A DNA stretch of 64,000 nucleotides from Pyrinomonadaceae bacterium. Its GTDB lineage: Bacteria; Acidobacteriota; Blastocatellia; Pyrinomonadales; Pyrinomonadaceae. The notes under the pieces are model-generated. The model worked only from the letters and a program-made list of their open reading frames with translations. It ran no database searches and was not told where the DNA came from. The translations under genes were made by a program, and so were the position numbers. Positions 45,031 to 54,457 of this stretch are shown here, piece by piece (positions within the stretch are counted from its first letter, which is position 1; the number at the start of each line of letters is the position of its first letter). Location of the stretch: positions 297,037 through 361,036 of the forward strand of contig JABARP010000010.1 of assembly GCA_019186825.1 (NCBI GenBank), written 5' to 3'.

Positions 45031-47073
45031 CTATTCGTTCGCTTTTAGCGAGACGAGAGCGGTGTCGGCAATATGGAATTTGTCCCACAAGGTCTTCATA
45101 GCTGCATAACTCGAAGCCTTGAATGTAACAAGATTCTTGTTTCCGAAATAAAATTTCCGCGAATAGAGCATTTTTCCGGCCGATGTCGCAAAGTCGAATG
45201 TTACCTCATCGTGAGCGAGCTGACCGGTGTCAGTGACTGGCTTCGGCGCCTCGGCATTGTCGATCGAGAAGCCTGCCGGCAGCGCGATCTCGATGTCATC
45301 CTTCTCAGACCACGGATAGCGGAAGAACATATCGTATTTCCGCGTCGAAGTGGCAAATGCGGGGGCAGTGCCGTATTCGAAGAATCCGGGCTGAAAGAAA
45401 ATACGTTTACCCGTTCTTTGTGCGTACTGCGGGACCTTGATCGTGAAACGCTGGATGAGCGGTTTCGACGCGTCGTTGATGTTCTCGATCGAAATACCCG
45501 TGATCTCAGCATTCGTTATACGTTTCTGAACGGATTCCTTTAATGCACTTGCTCGCCCTTGATCGTCTTCATCATAGTGAGCAACCCGATATGAGAGTGC
45601 GGGCTGGCCCGTGAGTTCGATGACGACAGTGCCTTCGAGGGTTCCATCGTCAGCTAGGCGGAACCTTCCTGTTCGCCGCGTCAGATTCTTCTCGAATGTG
45701 TTCATCGGGACTTCCCACCAGCCGTATTGCTTTCCGTCGGTATACATCGAAACGGCTCCCTGAAAATACCAGGGCACCTCTCCGACCTTTAGAAACCGGT
45801 TTCCGGGCATATAAAGATGCGGGCTGCCGCCGAAAACGACACAAACGACCGGCCCGGCCAGGAGCCGCGAATCATTGAGCTCCGGTGTGAAGAAAGAAAC
45901 GTCTCGCCTCCCGATCTGTGCATACCACGGATCAAGGCCCGCGGCCGCAGCCATCGTAGCAAAAACGGTGTCGATCTCTGCGGAGCTCGCAAAAGGCTTT
46001 CCGGAGGCAAAGTCATCCTCTGTTAGCCAGCGACGCGTGCGTTCGGATGCTTTCTTGCTCTCATCTTCGCTCGGCCTATAGCCGAAGCTCGTATTGTTGA
46101 TCTTCGTCTGGCAGAATTCGTAGATCCGCTTAAGCTTTTCTTCGGTGGTTGAAGCATCGCCTACCACCTCGCGCGTGAGTTTCGCAAAGTCCTTCTTCCG
46201 CGCATTCACAACGTCAACAAGGTATTTCTGCCAGGCAGAGTAATTCGCCCAGTATGTCTCCTTCGAACGTCCACCGGTATTTTTGAAGACCGTGCTTCTC
46301 CTCATCGTGAGATCGATCGAAAAGCTTGCGTACCAGCCGGGATTCAGCTTCAGGAGAGGTCTTGCCTCACTATCCGGCGGCATCCAGGGTTCTGCTCTGA
46401 ATGCGGGAACATTCGTGCGCGTCATCCGATAGAATCCGTCCTCTGCCTTTTCGAACTTTAGGCCCTCGACGTTCAGGAGTGTGTACTGAGGTTCTCTCTT
46501 CCTGAATGGTTTGTAGTAGAAGTTAAGCGTTTGTACCGGAAGATCGAGTTGGAGGTCGAAGGTCGAATTGTCACCATAGATGTCTTCATTCACCTCCGTG
46601 TACTGATATTCAAGGATCACGCCCGGCGCCAGGTTCGGAAATGCGAGAGCCTTTGCCTGAACTTTAAGTCTCTGGGTCTTCGCCACATCCCGGTTGAAGA
46701 TCTCATCTTCGGTCAGCTCGACTGATTTGCCGTCGGGCTGGGTTACGCGGGCAGTAAGATCTTTGATCTTTGCGAGCCCTTTGATGAACGCAACATCCAG
46801 CTTTGAGAATCTTTCACGGCCCCGCTCGGTAAAGATCTTTATCCGCACATAGGTCGAGCGTGTGATCTTGTTGTTTTGGCTATCGTCGAGACGTTCTTCC
46901 CATATCAGTGCCTCGGCGTCGGCGTCAGGTTCAACGACCGGCTTTGTCATCTGGAGTTCGGCAGGCGTGATCGGCCGCCACGGTTCCTGTGCGAAGCCTC
47001 CGACCGCGGAAACGAGCAAAAACAGAATGGCGAATATGATGAGGCCATGGGAGGTATTGGTCATTTTGTTCAT
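45031..47073 (-). CDS. DUF3857 protein, second catalytically lost paralogue
   Basis: About 680 residues from the ATG at 47073, which precedes a good signal (HGLIIFAILFLLVSAVGGFAQ); the open frame reaches 47187 but its extra residues lack a signal. The region PWRPITPAELQMTKPVVEPD and much of the rest closely match the neighbour at 44853. The Cys position reads GKPFASSAEIDTVFATMAAAAG, again without Cys, and the His/Asp region is FGGSPHLYMPGNRFLKVG. The gene lies 177 nt upstream of the next paralogue and may have its own promoter. Confidence 0.85.
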   Translation of the reverse strand: MNKMTNTSHGLIIFAILFLLVSAVGGFAQEPWRPITPAELQMTKPVVEPDADAEALIWEERLDDSQNNKITRSTYVRIKIFTERGRERFSKLDVAFIKGLAKIKDLTARVTQPDGKSVELTEDEIFNRDVAKTQRLKVQAKALAFPNLAPGVILEYQYTEVNEDIYGDNSTFDLQLDLPVQTLNFYYKPFRKREPQYTLLNVEGLKFEKAEDGFYRMTRTNVPAFRAEPWMPPDSEARPLLKLNPGWYASFSIDLTMRRSTVFKNTGGRSKETYWANYSAWQKYLVDVVNARKKDFAKLTREVVGDASTTEEKLKRIYEFCQTKINNTSFGYRPSEDESKKASERTRRWLTEDDFASGKPFASSAEIDTVFATMAAAAGLDPWYAQIGRRDVSFFTPELNDSRLLAGPVVCVVFGGSPHLYMPGNRFLKVGEVPWYFQGAVSMYTDGKQYGWWEVPMNTFEKNLTRRTGRFRLADDGTLEGTVVIELTGQPALSYRVAHYDEDDQGRASALKESVQKRITNAEITGISIENINDASKPLIQRFTIKVPQYAQRTGKRIFFQPGFFEYGTAPAFATSTRKYDMFFRYPWSEKDDIEIALPAGFSIDNAEAPKPVTDTGQLAHDEVTFDFATSAGKMLYSRKFYFGNKNLVTFKASSYAAMKTLWDKFHIADTALVSLKANE

Positions 47074-47280
47074 TAGATCGGGCCCTCTTGAGGTAAAGGA
47101 TCGTTGTGTTCGCTCGATTCTATGTCGAGTTTGATGCGAAAAGCAACAAAAAGGCTGCAGGAACCCGTTGAAAACACGTCTTTCCAAAGCCGTGGGTGAC
47201 GCGGCAAAATCGAAGCCTTGTGCTAGAATGAAAGGTTTAAGAAGGGACGTTTCCCCCTAATGTAGGAGACTTTGATCAAA

Positions 47281-48348
47281 ATGAGCGCAAATATCACGCA
47301 ATTGCTCGGCGCGGATGCCGATGCTCTTTTAAACCACGTTTCTAAAACGATCTCGAAGGATGACCTTCATCTTCCCGGAGCCGATTTCATTGACCGCGTT
47401 TGGATGAATTCGGACAGAAACCCGAACGTCCTCCGAAATCTCAGAGCGATCTACGACCACGGCCGTTTGAGCGGCACCGGCTATATGTCGATCTTGCCGG
47501 TCGATCAAGGCATTGAGCACTCGGCAGGCGCGAGCTTTGCCCCGAATCCGGCGTATTTCGACCCCGAGAATATCGTTAAACTCGCGATCGAAGGCGGCTG
47601 CAACGCCGTCGCTTCGACGTTCGGCGTGCTTGGCCTAATGTCGCGCAAATACGCACACAAGATCCCGTTCGTTGTAAAGATCAACCACAACGAGCTTCTT
47701 ACGTATCCGAATAAATTCGACCAGGTAATGTTCGGTACGATCGAGCAAGCCCATAATATGGGAGCCGCGGCCGTTGGCGCGACGATCTATTTTGGTTCCG
47801 AGGAATCTACGCGGCAGATCACCGAAGTGTCAGAGGCTTTCGCTTACGCACATGAACTCGGAATGGCGACGATCCTTTGGTGCTATCTGAGAAACCCCGC
47901 CTTTAAGACCCCTGAGGGCGATATGCACACAGCCGCCGACCTGACCGGTCAGGCGAACCACATCGGCGTTACGATCCAGGCCGACATCATCAAGCAAAAG
48001 CTGCCTGAACGAAATGGCGGCTATCCGGCGCTTAACAAGAATGGCAGCTATGGAAAGACGAGTCCGCTCGTTTATGAAAAGCTTTCATCGGACAACCCGA
48101 TCGACCTTGTCCGCTATCAGGTCGCAAATTGCTATATGGGACGCTGCGGGCTCATCAATTCCGGCGGTGAATCGAAGGGTGCCGGCGACCTTGCGGATGC
48201 TGTTCGCACGGCCGTTATCAACAAGCGCGGTGGCGGTACGGGCCTCATCTCAGGTAGAAAGGCTTTCCAACGCCCGATGAAGGACGGCGTCGAGCTTCTG
48301 AACGCGATCCAGGATGTGTACCTTTCGAAGGACATTACGGTGGCTTGA
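47281..48348 (+). CDS. Class I fructose-bisphosphate aldolase (FbaB/DhnA type)
   Basis: 355 residues. It has [19 protein letters not shown] (family start), [13 protein letters not shown] and the Schiff-base Lys region [29 protein letters not shown] forms the phosphate-binding turn, followed by GRKAFQRP. It cleaves fructose-1,6-bisphosphate in glycolysis and makes it in gluconeogenesis. A TTG at 47272 is in frame but lies only 3 nt from GGAG. The ATG at 47281, 12 nt after it, is the likely start. Confidence 0.92.
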   Translation: MSANITQLLGADADALLNHVSKTISKDDLHLPGADFIDRVWMNSDRNPNVLRNLRAIYDHGRLSGTGYMSILPVDQGIEHSAGASFAPNPAYFDPENIVKLAIEGGCNAVASTFGVLGLMSRKYAHKIPFVVKINHNELLTYPNKFDQVMFGTIEQAHNMGAAAVGATIYFGSEESTRQITEVSEAFAYAHELGMATILWCYLRNPAFKTPEGDMHTAADLTGQANHIGVTIQADIIKQKLPERNGGYPALNKNGSYGKTSPLVYEKLSSDNPIDLVRYQVANCYMGRCGLINSGGESKGAGDLADAVRTAVINKRGGGTGLISGRKAFQRPMKDGVELLNAIQDVYLSKDITVA

Positions 48349-48371
48349 TCAGCACGCAATAACAATTACGT

Positions 48372-48412
48372 CCGAGACAGCTTCTTGCAGACTGTCTCGG
48401 TCGAATTCTTTT
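48372..48412. terminator. Terminator between convergent aldolase and MBL genes
   Basis: CCGAGACAG (48372-48380) pairs with CTGTCTCGG (48392-48400) around an 11-nt loop. TCGAATTCTTTT follows on the plus strand. It separates the plus-strand aldolase from the minus-strand MBL gene that ends at 48411. Confidence 0.8.
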
Positions 48413-49103
48413 ACACATACCGGCCACGGCCGATCTCGTAAAGACCGTTCAAGAATGGGTTGCGCGTGCGTTCCCGCCCGACGGTCGTAACGGGTCCGTG
48501 TCCGGAGTGAACCTCGACATCCTCATCAAGCGAGAGAATGTTGCGTCTTATCGAATCGAGGAGTTGCTCGTGGTCGCCGCCCGGGAGATCGGTGCGGCCG
48601 ATCGAATTCTCGAAAAGACAATCGCCGACAAAGACAACTTTTTGAGCGAGCTCCGCCAGGACGACGTGGCCGCGTGTGTGGCCGGGACAATGCCGCACTG
48701 AGAATCGGAGTTCGCCGACCGCGAAAACCTCGCCATCTTCCCAACTTCGAGTGATCTCCGGCGGCTCGTCATAATCCAAGCCAAGCATCGCAAGCTGCTC
48801 CGGCATAATGCCCATAAAAAGCGGTTGCTTCTGCAACGAGTAATACAGTTCTTCGTCATCCGGATGAATGATGATCTCTGCATCAGGAAACGCCGAATGG
48901 AGAGCCGATGTGCCGCCGACATGGTCGAGATGCCCGTGCGTTAGGGCGATCGCTAGAAGGTTCAGGTCGTTGCTGCGAATATAACTCTCGACCACCTCGC
49001 TCCGCTCGCCCGGGTCGATACAGATCGCGGTATTTGTCTTCTCGCAAGAGACGATACGGGTGTTCTGCTGAAACGGTGTCTGTGTGAACGTCGCAATTCT
49101 CAT
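48411..49103 (-). CDS. MBL-fold hydrolase, glyoxalase II-like
   Basis: 230 residues. The metal site is in ALTHGHLDHVGGTSAL (HxHxDH), with further ligands in RHCPGHTRGHVVLAEL and VFVGDCLFENSIGRTDL. This is the ordinary glyoxalase II/YcbL-like layout, hydrolysing thioesters such as S-lactoylglutathione. The C-terminus is short (HSGHGPVTTVGRERTRNPFL), as in YcbL. The start overlaps the stop of the upstream gene by 4 nt. Confidence 0.9.
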   Translation of the reverse strand: MRIATFTQTPFQQNTRIVSCEKTNTAICIDPGERSEVVESYIRSNDLNLLAIALTHGHLDHVGGTSALHSAFPDAEIIIHPDDEELYYSLQKQPLFMGIMPEQLAMLGLDYDEPPEITRSWEDGEVFAVGELRFSVRHCPGHTRGHVVLAELAQKVVFVGDCLFENSIGRTDLPGGDHEQLLDSIRRNILSLDEDVEVHSGHGPVTTVGRERTRNPFLNGLYEIGRGRYV

Positions 49104-49390
49104 AAGTTTGCGAACGCATCAAGATAGCGTTCGTGGTCGAAGTCCACTTCTTTTCGATCCCGAAGAATGAAACCGATCGCGGTCCGATAGGTTTCTGCGT
49201 TCACGGTACCGGAAAAGCACGGAGTTTCGAGCTCCGAGAGGCTTAAATAGCTGAAAAGGCAGGCAGATAGCATCCAGAGCAATATCTCTTCGCGAGTGCC
49301 TAGCGGATTATGCTTTATGATCGCCTCGCGATCGTCCACGATGCCCTGAACTATTTTTGCGAATTCACTTTCGGTGATCCGGTTGCTCAT
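49100..49390 (-). CDS. Small hypothetical protein coupled to the MBL and GNAT genes
   Basis: 96 residues, MSNRITESEFAKIVQGIVDD, then a hydrophobic helix LLWMLSACLFSYLSLSELET and a charged C-terminus (RDRKEVDFDHERYLDAF). No known family recognised. It overlaps the MBL gene by 4 nt and the GNAT gene by 26 nt, so it lies within a coupled three-gene unit and is probably a real gene. Confidence 0.7.
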   Translation of the reverse strand: MSNRITESEFAKIVQGIVDDREAIIKHNPLGTREEILLWMLSACLFSYLSLSELETPCFSGTVNAETYRTAIGFILRDRKEVDFDHERYLDAFANL

Positions 49391-49820
49391 ACATCAAGTA
49401 ATCAGTTTCGTGCATTCCTAGGCGTTGGTAAACTGCTTGTGCTGTGTGATTTTCTTTTTCAACATAGAGTCGAATCCCGCAGACGTCGCCGGCCTCACGT
49501 GCCATTGCCCAAACGAACGTCGAGAGTTCGCGATAGAGGCCTTTGCCGCGGGCTTGCGGCACGACGTAAACGCTTTGGATCCACCAGAACCATGCGTTGC
49601 GCCAATCGCTCCACTCTCGCGTAACGAGAAGGCCGCCCGCGACCTCGCCCGCTTCTTCCGCGACGACGTAAAAGCCGCGATCATCATTCGCGAGAACCGC
49701 TTGCACGCCGGCTTTGAGAATGTTCTCGTCGAGATGCTTTCCTTCCGTCTCGAGGGCCATCGCCTGGTTGAATAGAACGAGAGATACGGCATCCTCGCTG
49801 CGCGCTTTTCGAACTTGCAA
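49365..49820 (-). CDS. GNAT family N-acetyltransferase
   Basis: 151 residues. The acetyl-CoA binding motif A is in VYVVPQARGKGLYRELS (Q/R-x2-G-x-G), and the C-terminal part KENHTAQAVYQRLGMHETDYLMYE is typical of GNAT enzymes. It transfers an acetyl group to an amine; the substrate is unknown. It is the first gene of a three-gene minus-strand unit with overlaps. Confidence 0.88.
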   Translation of the reverse strand: MQVRKARSEDAVSLVLFNQAMALETEGKHLDENILKAGVQAVLANDDRGFYVVAEEAGEVAGGLLVTREWSDWRNAWFWWIQSVYVVPQARGKGLYRELSTFVWAMAREAGDVCGIRLYVEKENHTAQAVYQRLGMHETDYLMYEQPDHRK

Positions 49821-49898
49821 GTTTATTGGCCTCCTTGACGAAACCCGATCACTACTCTAGCCTAAAATGTTTTGCCGTTAACGGCATTTTCTTATTAT

Positions 49899-50858
49899 AT
49901 GAAACTTCGCATTCTCTATCACGGCAACTGCTTTGACGGCGTATCGTCGGCCGCGATCTTTACGAAATTCTACCGTTCGGCGGTCGATCGGGACGCGGAG
50001 GTCGCGTACACGCCCACGATGCATCGTGCCGGAAATGCGTTTGATCGTGAGCAGTTCGATGGAGACGAGAACGCGATCGTCGATTTCAAATATTGTCCGG
50101 ATGAGCGGCTGACGTGGTGGTTCGATCATCACCAGTCGGCATTCCTGACGCCCGAAGACGAAGCACATTTTCTAGCGGATACGTCGGGGAAGAAATTCCT
50201 CGACACGACGAGCAAATCCTGCGCAGAGTTCATCGCCCGGATCGCGAAGGAGAAGTTCGGCTTCCACGATCCTTTCCTCGACGAGCTTGTCCATTGGGCA
50301 CACATCATCGATGGGGCATTGTACGAATCGCCCGCGCAATGCGTCGAGCTGCGTTCGCCCGCGTTGAAGCTTATGCAGGTCATCGAGGGCGAAAAAGATC
50401 CATCCTTTGTCGAAGAGATCATCCGGATGCTTACGACAAGGACGCTCGACGACATCGTTGCAAGCGATGCCATCCAGGCGAAGCTCGTCCCGATCTTGAA
50501 GCAGCATTGGGAGACGGTCGAGGTGATCAAGCAGCGGTCGACGGCGACGCGCGGCGTCGTCTCTTTTGACCTCACGGGCACGGGAATAGAAGGCTACAAT
50601 AAATTCATCCCGTATTACTTTCACCCGGAAGTTACCTATGTCGTAAGTCTGAGCGAGAGCGCATTCCGCACGAAGATCTCGGTCGGTTCGAACCCTTGGG
50701 CTCCGCGTCCGCGAACGCATAACATTGCCGAGATCTGCGAAAAATACGGTGGTGGCGGCCACGCGGTTGTTGGAGCTGTCTCGCTTGCGCCTGACCAAGT
50801 AGAGCTGGGCCGCAGGTATATGCGCGAGATCATCGAAACGCTTCAGTTCGCAGAATAA
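49899..50858 (+). CDS. DHH family phosphoesterase
   Basis: About 319 residues. The DHH motif is in LTWWFDHHQSAFL, an upstream HGNCFDG supplies another metal ligand, and AIVDFKYCP provides an Asp. The C-terminal DHHA1 part has EKYGGGGHAVVGAVSL (the GGGHxxA/VG substrate motif). Such enzymes cleave short phosphodiesters (NrnA/RecJ-like). The ATG at 49899 gives the correct N-terminus; the longer frame adds an unlikely leader. Single gene. Confidence 0.9.
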   Translation: MKLRILYHGNCFDGVSSAAIFTKFYRSAVDRDAEVAYTPTMHRAGNAFDREQFDGDENAIVDFKYCPDERLTWWFDHHQSAFLTPEDEAHFLADTSGKKFLDTTSKSCAEFIARIAKEKFGFHDPFLDELVHWAHIIDGALYESPAQCVELRSPALKLMQVIEGEKDPSFVEEIIRMLTTRTLDDIVASDAIQAKLVPILKQHWETVEVIKQRSTATRGVVSFDLTGTGIEGYNKFIPYYFHPEVTYVVSLSESAFRTKISVGSNPWAPRPRTHNIAEICEKYGGGGHAVVGAVSLAPDQVELGRRYMREIIETLQFAE

Positions 50859-50859
50859 G

Positions 50860-50893
50860 AAGGCGGCCTGGATCGAAGTCCGGCCGCCTTTTT
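50860..50893 (+). terminator. Terminator after the DHH phosphoesterase
   Basis: AAGGCGGCC (50860-50868) pairs with GGCCGCCTT (50882-50890) around a 13-nt loop, followed by a run of five T. The next gene is convergent on the minus strand and ends at 50918. Confidence 0.85.
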
Positions 50894-50917
50894 CCTTCGA
50901 AAAAGTCTACTGTTCGC

Positions 50918-51445
50918 CTATTGTTTCTTTAGGACGAACTTGTTCGACGATGAGCCGCGTGGCGTTGTCTGTTCACGCTCCAATGTGAGTGTCTTGCCAT
51001 CCGCGCTGAGCGTCAACGTGTCGGCGATCGTCATCGTCATTGCACCCATCGGCGTATTGATCTCCGAATTGCGTGAGAGCTTCAGCTTGTCTTTAGAGAC
51101 CTTTGCCTTCAGGGTTACGGGGATCTTGCCCATCGGGCCTTCACGTTCCGCTTTGGTTTCCTTGCCATCGAGTGTATAGGTTGCCGAATCCGTGCCTCCC
51201 ATACCTCGACCGCCGCCCATTCGCCCACCTCCGTCCGGAGATGCCGCCCGTTTCGTATCCGTCGTCAAGGTGATCTCCTTTTCAGACTGAGTTATCGTTA
51301 CGGTCATCGATTCGATGTTCTTTGACCGATCATCGAGCTTCGACGCCTCTTTATCAAGTACCCACGTTCCCGAATAATCCTGTGCAAACGCACTGATCGA
51401 AAATGCCAGGATGGTGAGCACCAAAAACACAAAATTCTTCTTCAT
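50918..51445 (-). CDS. Hypothetical exported beta-rich protein
   Basis: 175 residues from the ATG at 51445, which starts a clear signal peptide (KKNFVFLVLTILAFSISAFAQ). The remainder is rich in Thr, Lys and Gly with short repeated beta-strand-like runs (SMTVTITQSEKEITLTTDT, GKTLTLEREQTTPRGSS). It may be a lipocalin-like or small barrel periplasmic protein. No known family recognised. The frame upstream of 51445 lacks a signal, so a shorter start was chosen. Confidence 0.7.
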   Translation of the reverse strand: MKKNFVFLVLTILAFSISAFAQDYSGTWVLDKEASKLDDRSKNIESMTVTITQSEKEITLTTDTKRAASPDGGGRMGGGRGMGGTDSATYTLDGKETKAEREGPMGKIPVTLKAKVSKDKLKLSRNSEINTPMGAMTMTIADTLTLSADGKTLTLEREQTTPRGSSSNKFVLKKQ

Positions 51446-51540
51446 AAACCACTCCCGAAAGTTTGGAATAACATTAAAGCGCAAGTGCTTAGATGAGAAG
51501 AATATCTCAAATGGTCTAGCTTAGATTGTAAAGAATTGTA

Positions 51541-51574
51541 ACGGCGGGAGGAGAGGCCCTCCCGCCGTATTTTT
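51541..51574. terminator. Strong hairpin between the permease and the exported protein gene
   Basis: ACGGCGGGAGG (51541-51551) and CCTCCCGCCGT (51558-51568) form a perfect 11-bp stem with a 6-nt loop. The T-run ATTTTTT lies on the plus-strand side. Both flanking genes are on the minus strand, where only TTACAATTC follows, so it works less well as a terminator for the permease. Confidence 0.65.
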
Positions 51575-51587
51575 TGGGGCGCTTGCC

Positions 51588-53420
51588 TCAGGCCGGGCTT
51601 TCTTCTGACCGGTCGTTGAGACGGCTGTGCGAATAGCTGTAGAAGAAGTAAATAACGAGGCCGGCAATCAGCCAGATCCCGAAGCGGAGCCAGTTCGTCC
51701 AGCCAAGCTCGGTCATCAGATACGTGCAGCACATTACGCCAAGAACCGGGATGAGCGAAAGCCTTTTGACAACACACAATACCGTCATCACGAGCGAAAA
51801 GACCATAAACGCAAAGTACGGCAGCCTTTCAAAAAATACGTGCGTTGCGGACGTAATACCTGCCTTTACCTCATCTGCTGTCGGCGTGAAGTTCGTGAAG
51901 AAGTTGCTGACGGCCTCGCCGTTGTAGTGGAGAACAAGCCACCAAATACCAACAAAGACGATCGGGGCGACGAACATGGAGTTAATATAGGGCACAAACC
52001 GCTTTTGCCCGGCAAATTCTTTGTCCTTCAGGAGTACGCCGGCGCAAACGATCGTAAACGCAAAGAGCGTCCCGATCACCGAAAGATCGGTGACTTCCGT
52101 CAAATTCATGAACAGAGCCGGAACAGCGACGAAAATTCCGGTCAGGATCGTCGAGAACCACGGTGTTCGGAATTTTGGATGGATCGATGAGAAGATCTTC
52201 GGCAGCAGGCCGTCGCGGCTCATTGCCATCCAAAGCCTGGGCTGGCCAAGCTGGAAAACAAGTAGAACGGTTGCGAGAGCGATCACGGCACTGACCGCAA
52301 TTATTCCTGAGATCCAGGGAATGTTGACGCCCTCGGGACCGAATACGAATGCGAGCGGATCGCCGACGTTCAGCGACGTGTACTTCACCATGCCCGTCAG
52401 GACAAGTGCTAGAAGTACATAAAGGACCGTGCAGATCACGAGGGAATAGATCATCCCGCGTGGTAGCGTCTTATACGGATCCTTACATTCCTCGGCCGTG
52501 GTAGAGAGAGCGTCAAAGCCGATGTACGCAAAGAAGACCGCGGCAACGCCGCCCATCATTCCGCCAAATCCGTTCGGGAGGAACGGGCTCCAGTTCTCGG
52601 TCTTTACGTAGAACGCACCGAGGATTATCACGAGAAGGATGATCGCAAGCTTGATGGCGACCATAATGTTCGACGCGATCTTCGATTCCCGGATGCCAAT
52701 ATAGACAAGCACTGTGATGATAAACACGATCGCCAATGCCGGAATATCCGCAATGATCGGGATGCCCGCGATGTGCGTGGCGTTTGCCCACGCTTGATGT
52801 GCTTCAACCTGCGCGCAGGAAACGGCCGCATCTGCTGCCTTACATCCGGCTTCCAGAGCCTCGAGCGTCGCACCACCGGCAACCGCCTCGTTGACCGCCG
52901 CGAATCCACGTTTTGCCGTTAGGAAATCCATCGTGTAGCTCACGGGCACGTGGATGCCGTTCGCAGCAAGAAGGGAAGTGAAGTAGTCGCTCCAGGAGAT
53001 CGCGACAGCAATGTTGCCGATAGCGTATTCGACGAGGAGGTCCCAACCGATGATCCACGCGAGCAATTCGCCAAAGCTTGCATACGCGTAGGTGTATGCC
53101 GAACCCGCGATCGGTATCTTCGATGCGAATTCCGCATAACACAGGGCAGCAAAACCGCACGCGATCGCCGCAAAGATGAACAGGAAGACGACGCCCGGCC
53201 CGCCCTTGAACGATGCCTGGCCGACCATCGCGAATATCCCGGCTCCGATGATAGCAGCGATACCGAGCATCGTCAGATCGAATGTGCCGAGGCTGCGCCG
53301 GAGGGAAACAACGGTCTCTTCGCCGGGTTGTCCGGGAACGATCCCTTCGTCGGAAAAGCCCGCGGCCGCGTCGGCCTGTATCTGAGCGATAGATTTCTTT
53401 CGGAATAGGTTTGTAGCCAT
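51588..53420 (-). CDS. APC superfamily amino acid permease (YfnA/CAT-like)
   Basis: 610 residues with about 12-14 membrane helices. The family start is clear: LRRSLGTFDLTMLGIAAIIGAGIFAMVG, followed by GPGVVFLFIFAAIACGFAALCYAEFAS and AGSAYTYAYASFGELLAWIIGW. It resembles CAT-type cationic amino acid transporters, which have a longer C-terminal part. A hydrophilic loop near residues 170-215 (VAGGATLEALEAGCKAADAA, with VSCAQ) holds two Cys and is longer than in typical members. It probably imports or exchanges amino acids. Confidence 0.9.
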   Translation of the reverse strand: MATNLFRKKSIAQIQADAAAGFSDEGIVPGQPGEETVVSLRRSLGTFDLTMLGIAAIIGAGIFAMVGQASFKGGPGVVFLFIFAAIACGFAALCYAEFASKIPIAGSAYTYAYASFGELLAWIIGWDLLVEYAIGNIAVAISWSDYFTSLLAANGIHVPVSYTMDFLTAKRGFAAVNEAVAGGATLEALEAGCKAADAAVSCAQVEAHQAWANATHIAGIPIIADIPALAIVFIITVLVYIGIRESKIASNIMVAIKLAIILLVIILGAFYVKTENWSPFLPNGFGGMMGGVAAVFFAYIGFDALSTTAEECKDPYKTLPRGMIYSLVICTVLYVLLALVLTGMVKYTSLNVGDPLAFVFGPEGVNIPWISGIIAVSAVIALATVLLVFQLGQPRLWMAMSRDGLLPKIFSSIHPKFRTPWFSTILTGIFVAVPALFMNLTEVTDLSVIGTLFAFTIVCAGVLLKDKEFAGQKRFVPYINSMFVAPIVFVGIWWLVLHYNGEAVSNFFTNFTPTADEVKAGITSATHVFFERLPYFAFMVFSLVMTVLCVVKRLSLIPVLGVMCCTYLMTELGWTNWLRFGIWLIAGLVIYFFYSYSHSRLNDRSEESPA

Positions 53421-53619
53421 AGTCGCGTCTCTATTGTTTGCGGATCGCAGGCAAAGTGCCTGCGTTTTCTTTTTCTGTTTTTTACGAAGGTTGCAGAGAA
53501 ATTGTTATCTCGGCGAATTCTGACGGAAAATGGCTGTCGATGCAAGACGCGTAAACGAAAAACGCCGATCTAGAGCACACGCATACGATGCGTCGTGTCC
53601 GGTCGGCGTGCGATATAAG

Positions 53620-53636
53620 CGGCGGCGAGGCCGCCG
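53620..53636. repeat. GGCGGC-GAG-GCCGCC hairpin after the T6SS genes
   Basis: A 7-bp stem CGGCGGC-GAG-GCCGCCG stands 4 nt beyond the stop of the tagJ-like gene in the minus direction. It matches the second hairpin of the 40222 and 40579 modules. No T-run follows on the minus strand. The rest of 53421-53619 holds nothing I recognise. Confidence 0.6.
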
Positions 53637-53639
53637 TCT

Positions 53640-54443
53640 CTATTCGCTCTCGTCCTGCGAGAATTCGATCGTCCGAAGGTCCATTATCGACCGTTCTTTG
53701 CCGTCCATCCAATAGAGCTTCTGGCCTTCGCCGGCGAATAGATCTTCGCCGAGGTCGCGCCAATCTGTTTTACGTCCGAGCTTGATCTGATCGTCGTCAC
53801 TCTTCCAGGAACCGGCGTAAAGCGTTGGGAAGAACATTTCGCCTGCCGTTCCGGTATTCAGCTCGACCTTAGCCTGCCGCCAAAAGATATCGCGAAGGCC
53901 TTTCGGTTCGAAAAACTCGATCGAGACCACGTTCTCGAAAGGCAGCCACGAATACGACTCCTTAAAGAAAACCTCGAAGACGCACATCGTCGGGTCATTG
54001 TAGTCACGAAAGTCCTCGACCTCTTCGCCATTGACCTTGCAGCCAAAAGCCGGACGCTCTTCCTCGATCGTGTCTAGAATGCTGCGTGCCTCAAAGATCG
54101 AGCCTTCGCGGATGCGGTTATTTGCGTTCAAGAGATCTTCGATATAACTGGGCGGCGGAGCGAGGATCCCGGGCTTCAGCCCATCGTCAAAAAAGCTTGA
54201 GCGATCTTTCTCGGCTGCGAGATTCTGCCGAAAGATCATCGAGCCGATCAACGCTCCTGCGTCCTGATGGCCGATGACGTCGAGCTGTTTTGCAGCCCGC
54301 TCCCAGTTGCCGCTGAAAAGGGCAAGCTCGAAAAGGAATATCCGCGCAGAGATATCGGTCGGTGCGGACTTTACATGGTCGAGTACGGCCTGAGTTGCGC
54401 CGTCGAGGTTGCCTTCGGCAAGAAGAGTTTTTGCGGTTTCCAT
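53640..54443 (-). CDS. tagJ: T6SS accessory protein, TagJ/ImpE-like
   Basis: 267 residues. An N-terminal TPR-like helical part includes LLAEGNLDGATQAVLDHVKS and SARIFLFELALFSGNWERAAKQLDVI. It is followed by a C-terminal domain with EVFFKESYSWLPFENVVSIEFFEP and LGRKTDWRDLGEDLFAGEG, the usual ImpE/TagJ pattern. TagJ associates with the T6SS sheath and ClpV. It follows tssM by 14 nt and lies last in the small cluster. No ClpV gene is present in this window. Confidence 0.85.
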   Translation of the reverse strand: METAKTLLAEGNLDGATQAVLDHVKSAPTDISARIFLFELALFSGNWERAAKQLDVIGHQDAGALIGSMIFRQNLAAEKDRSSFFDDGLKPGILAPPPSYIEDLLNANNRIREGSIFEARSILDTIEEERPAFGCKVNGEEVEDFRDYNDPTMCVFEVFFKESYSWLPFENVVSIEFFEPKGLRDIFWRQAKVELNTGTAGEMFFPTLYAGSWKSDDDQIKLGRKTDWRDLGEDLFAGEGQKLYWMDGKERSIMDLRTIEFSQDESE

Positions 54444-54457
54444 CGCTATTTAGTTTC

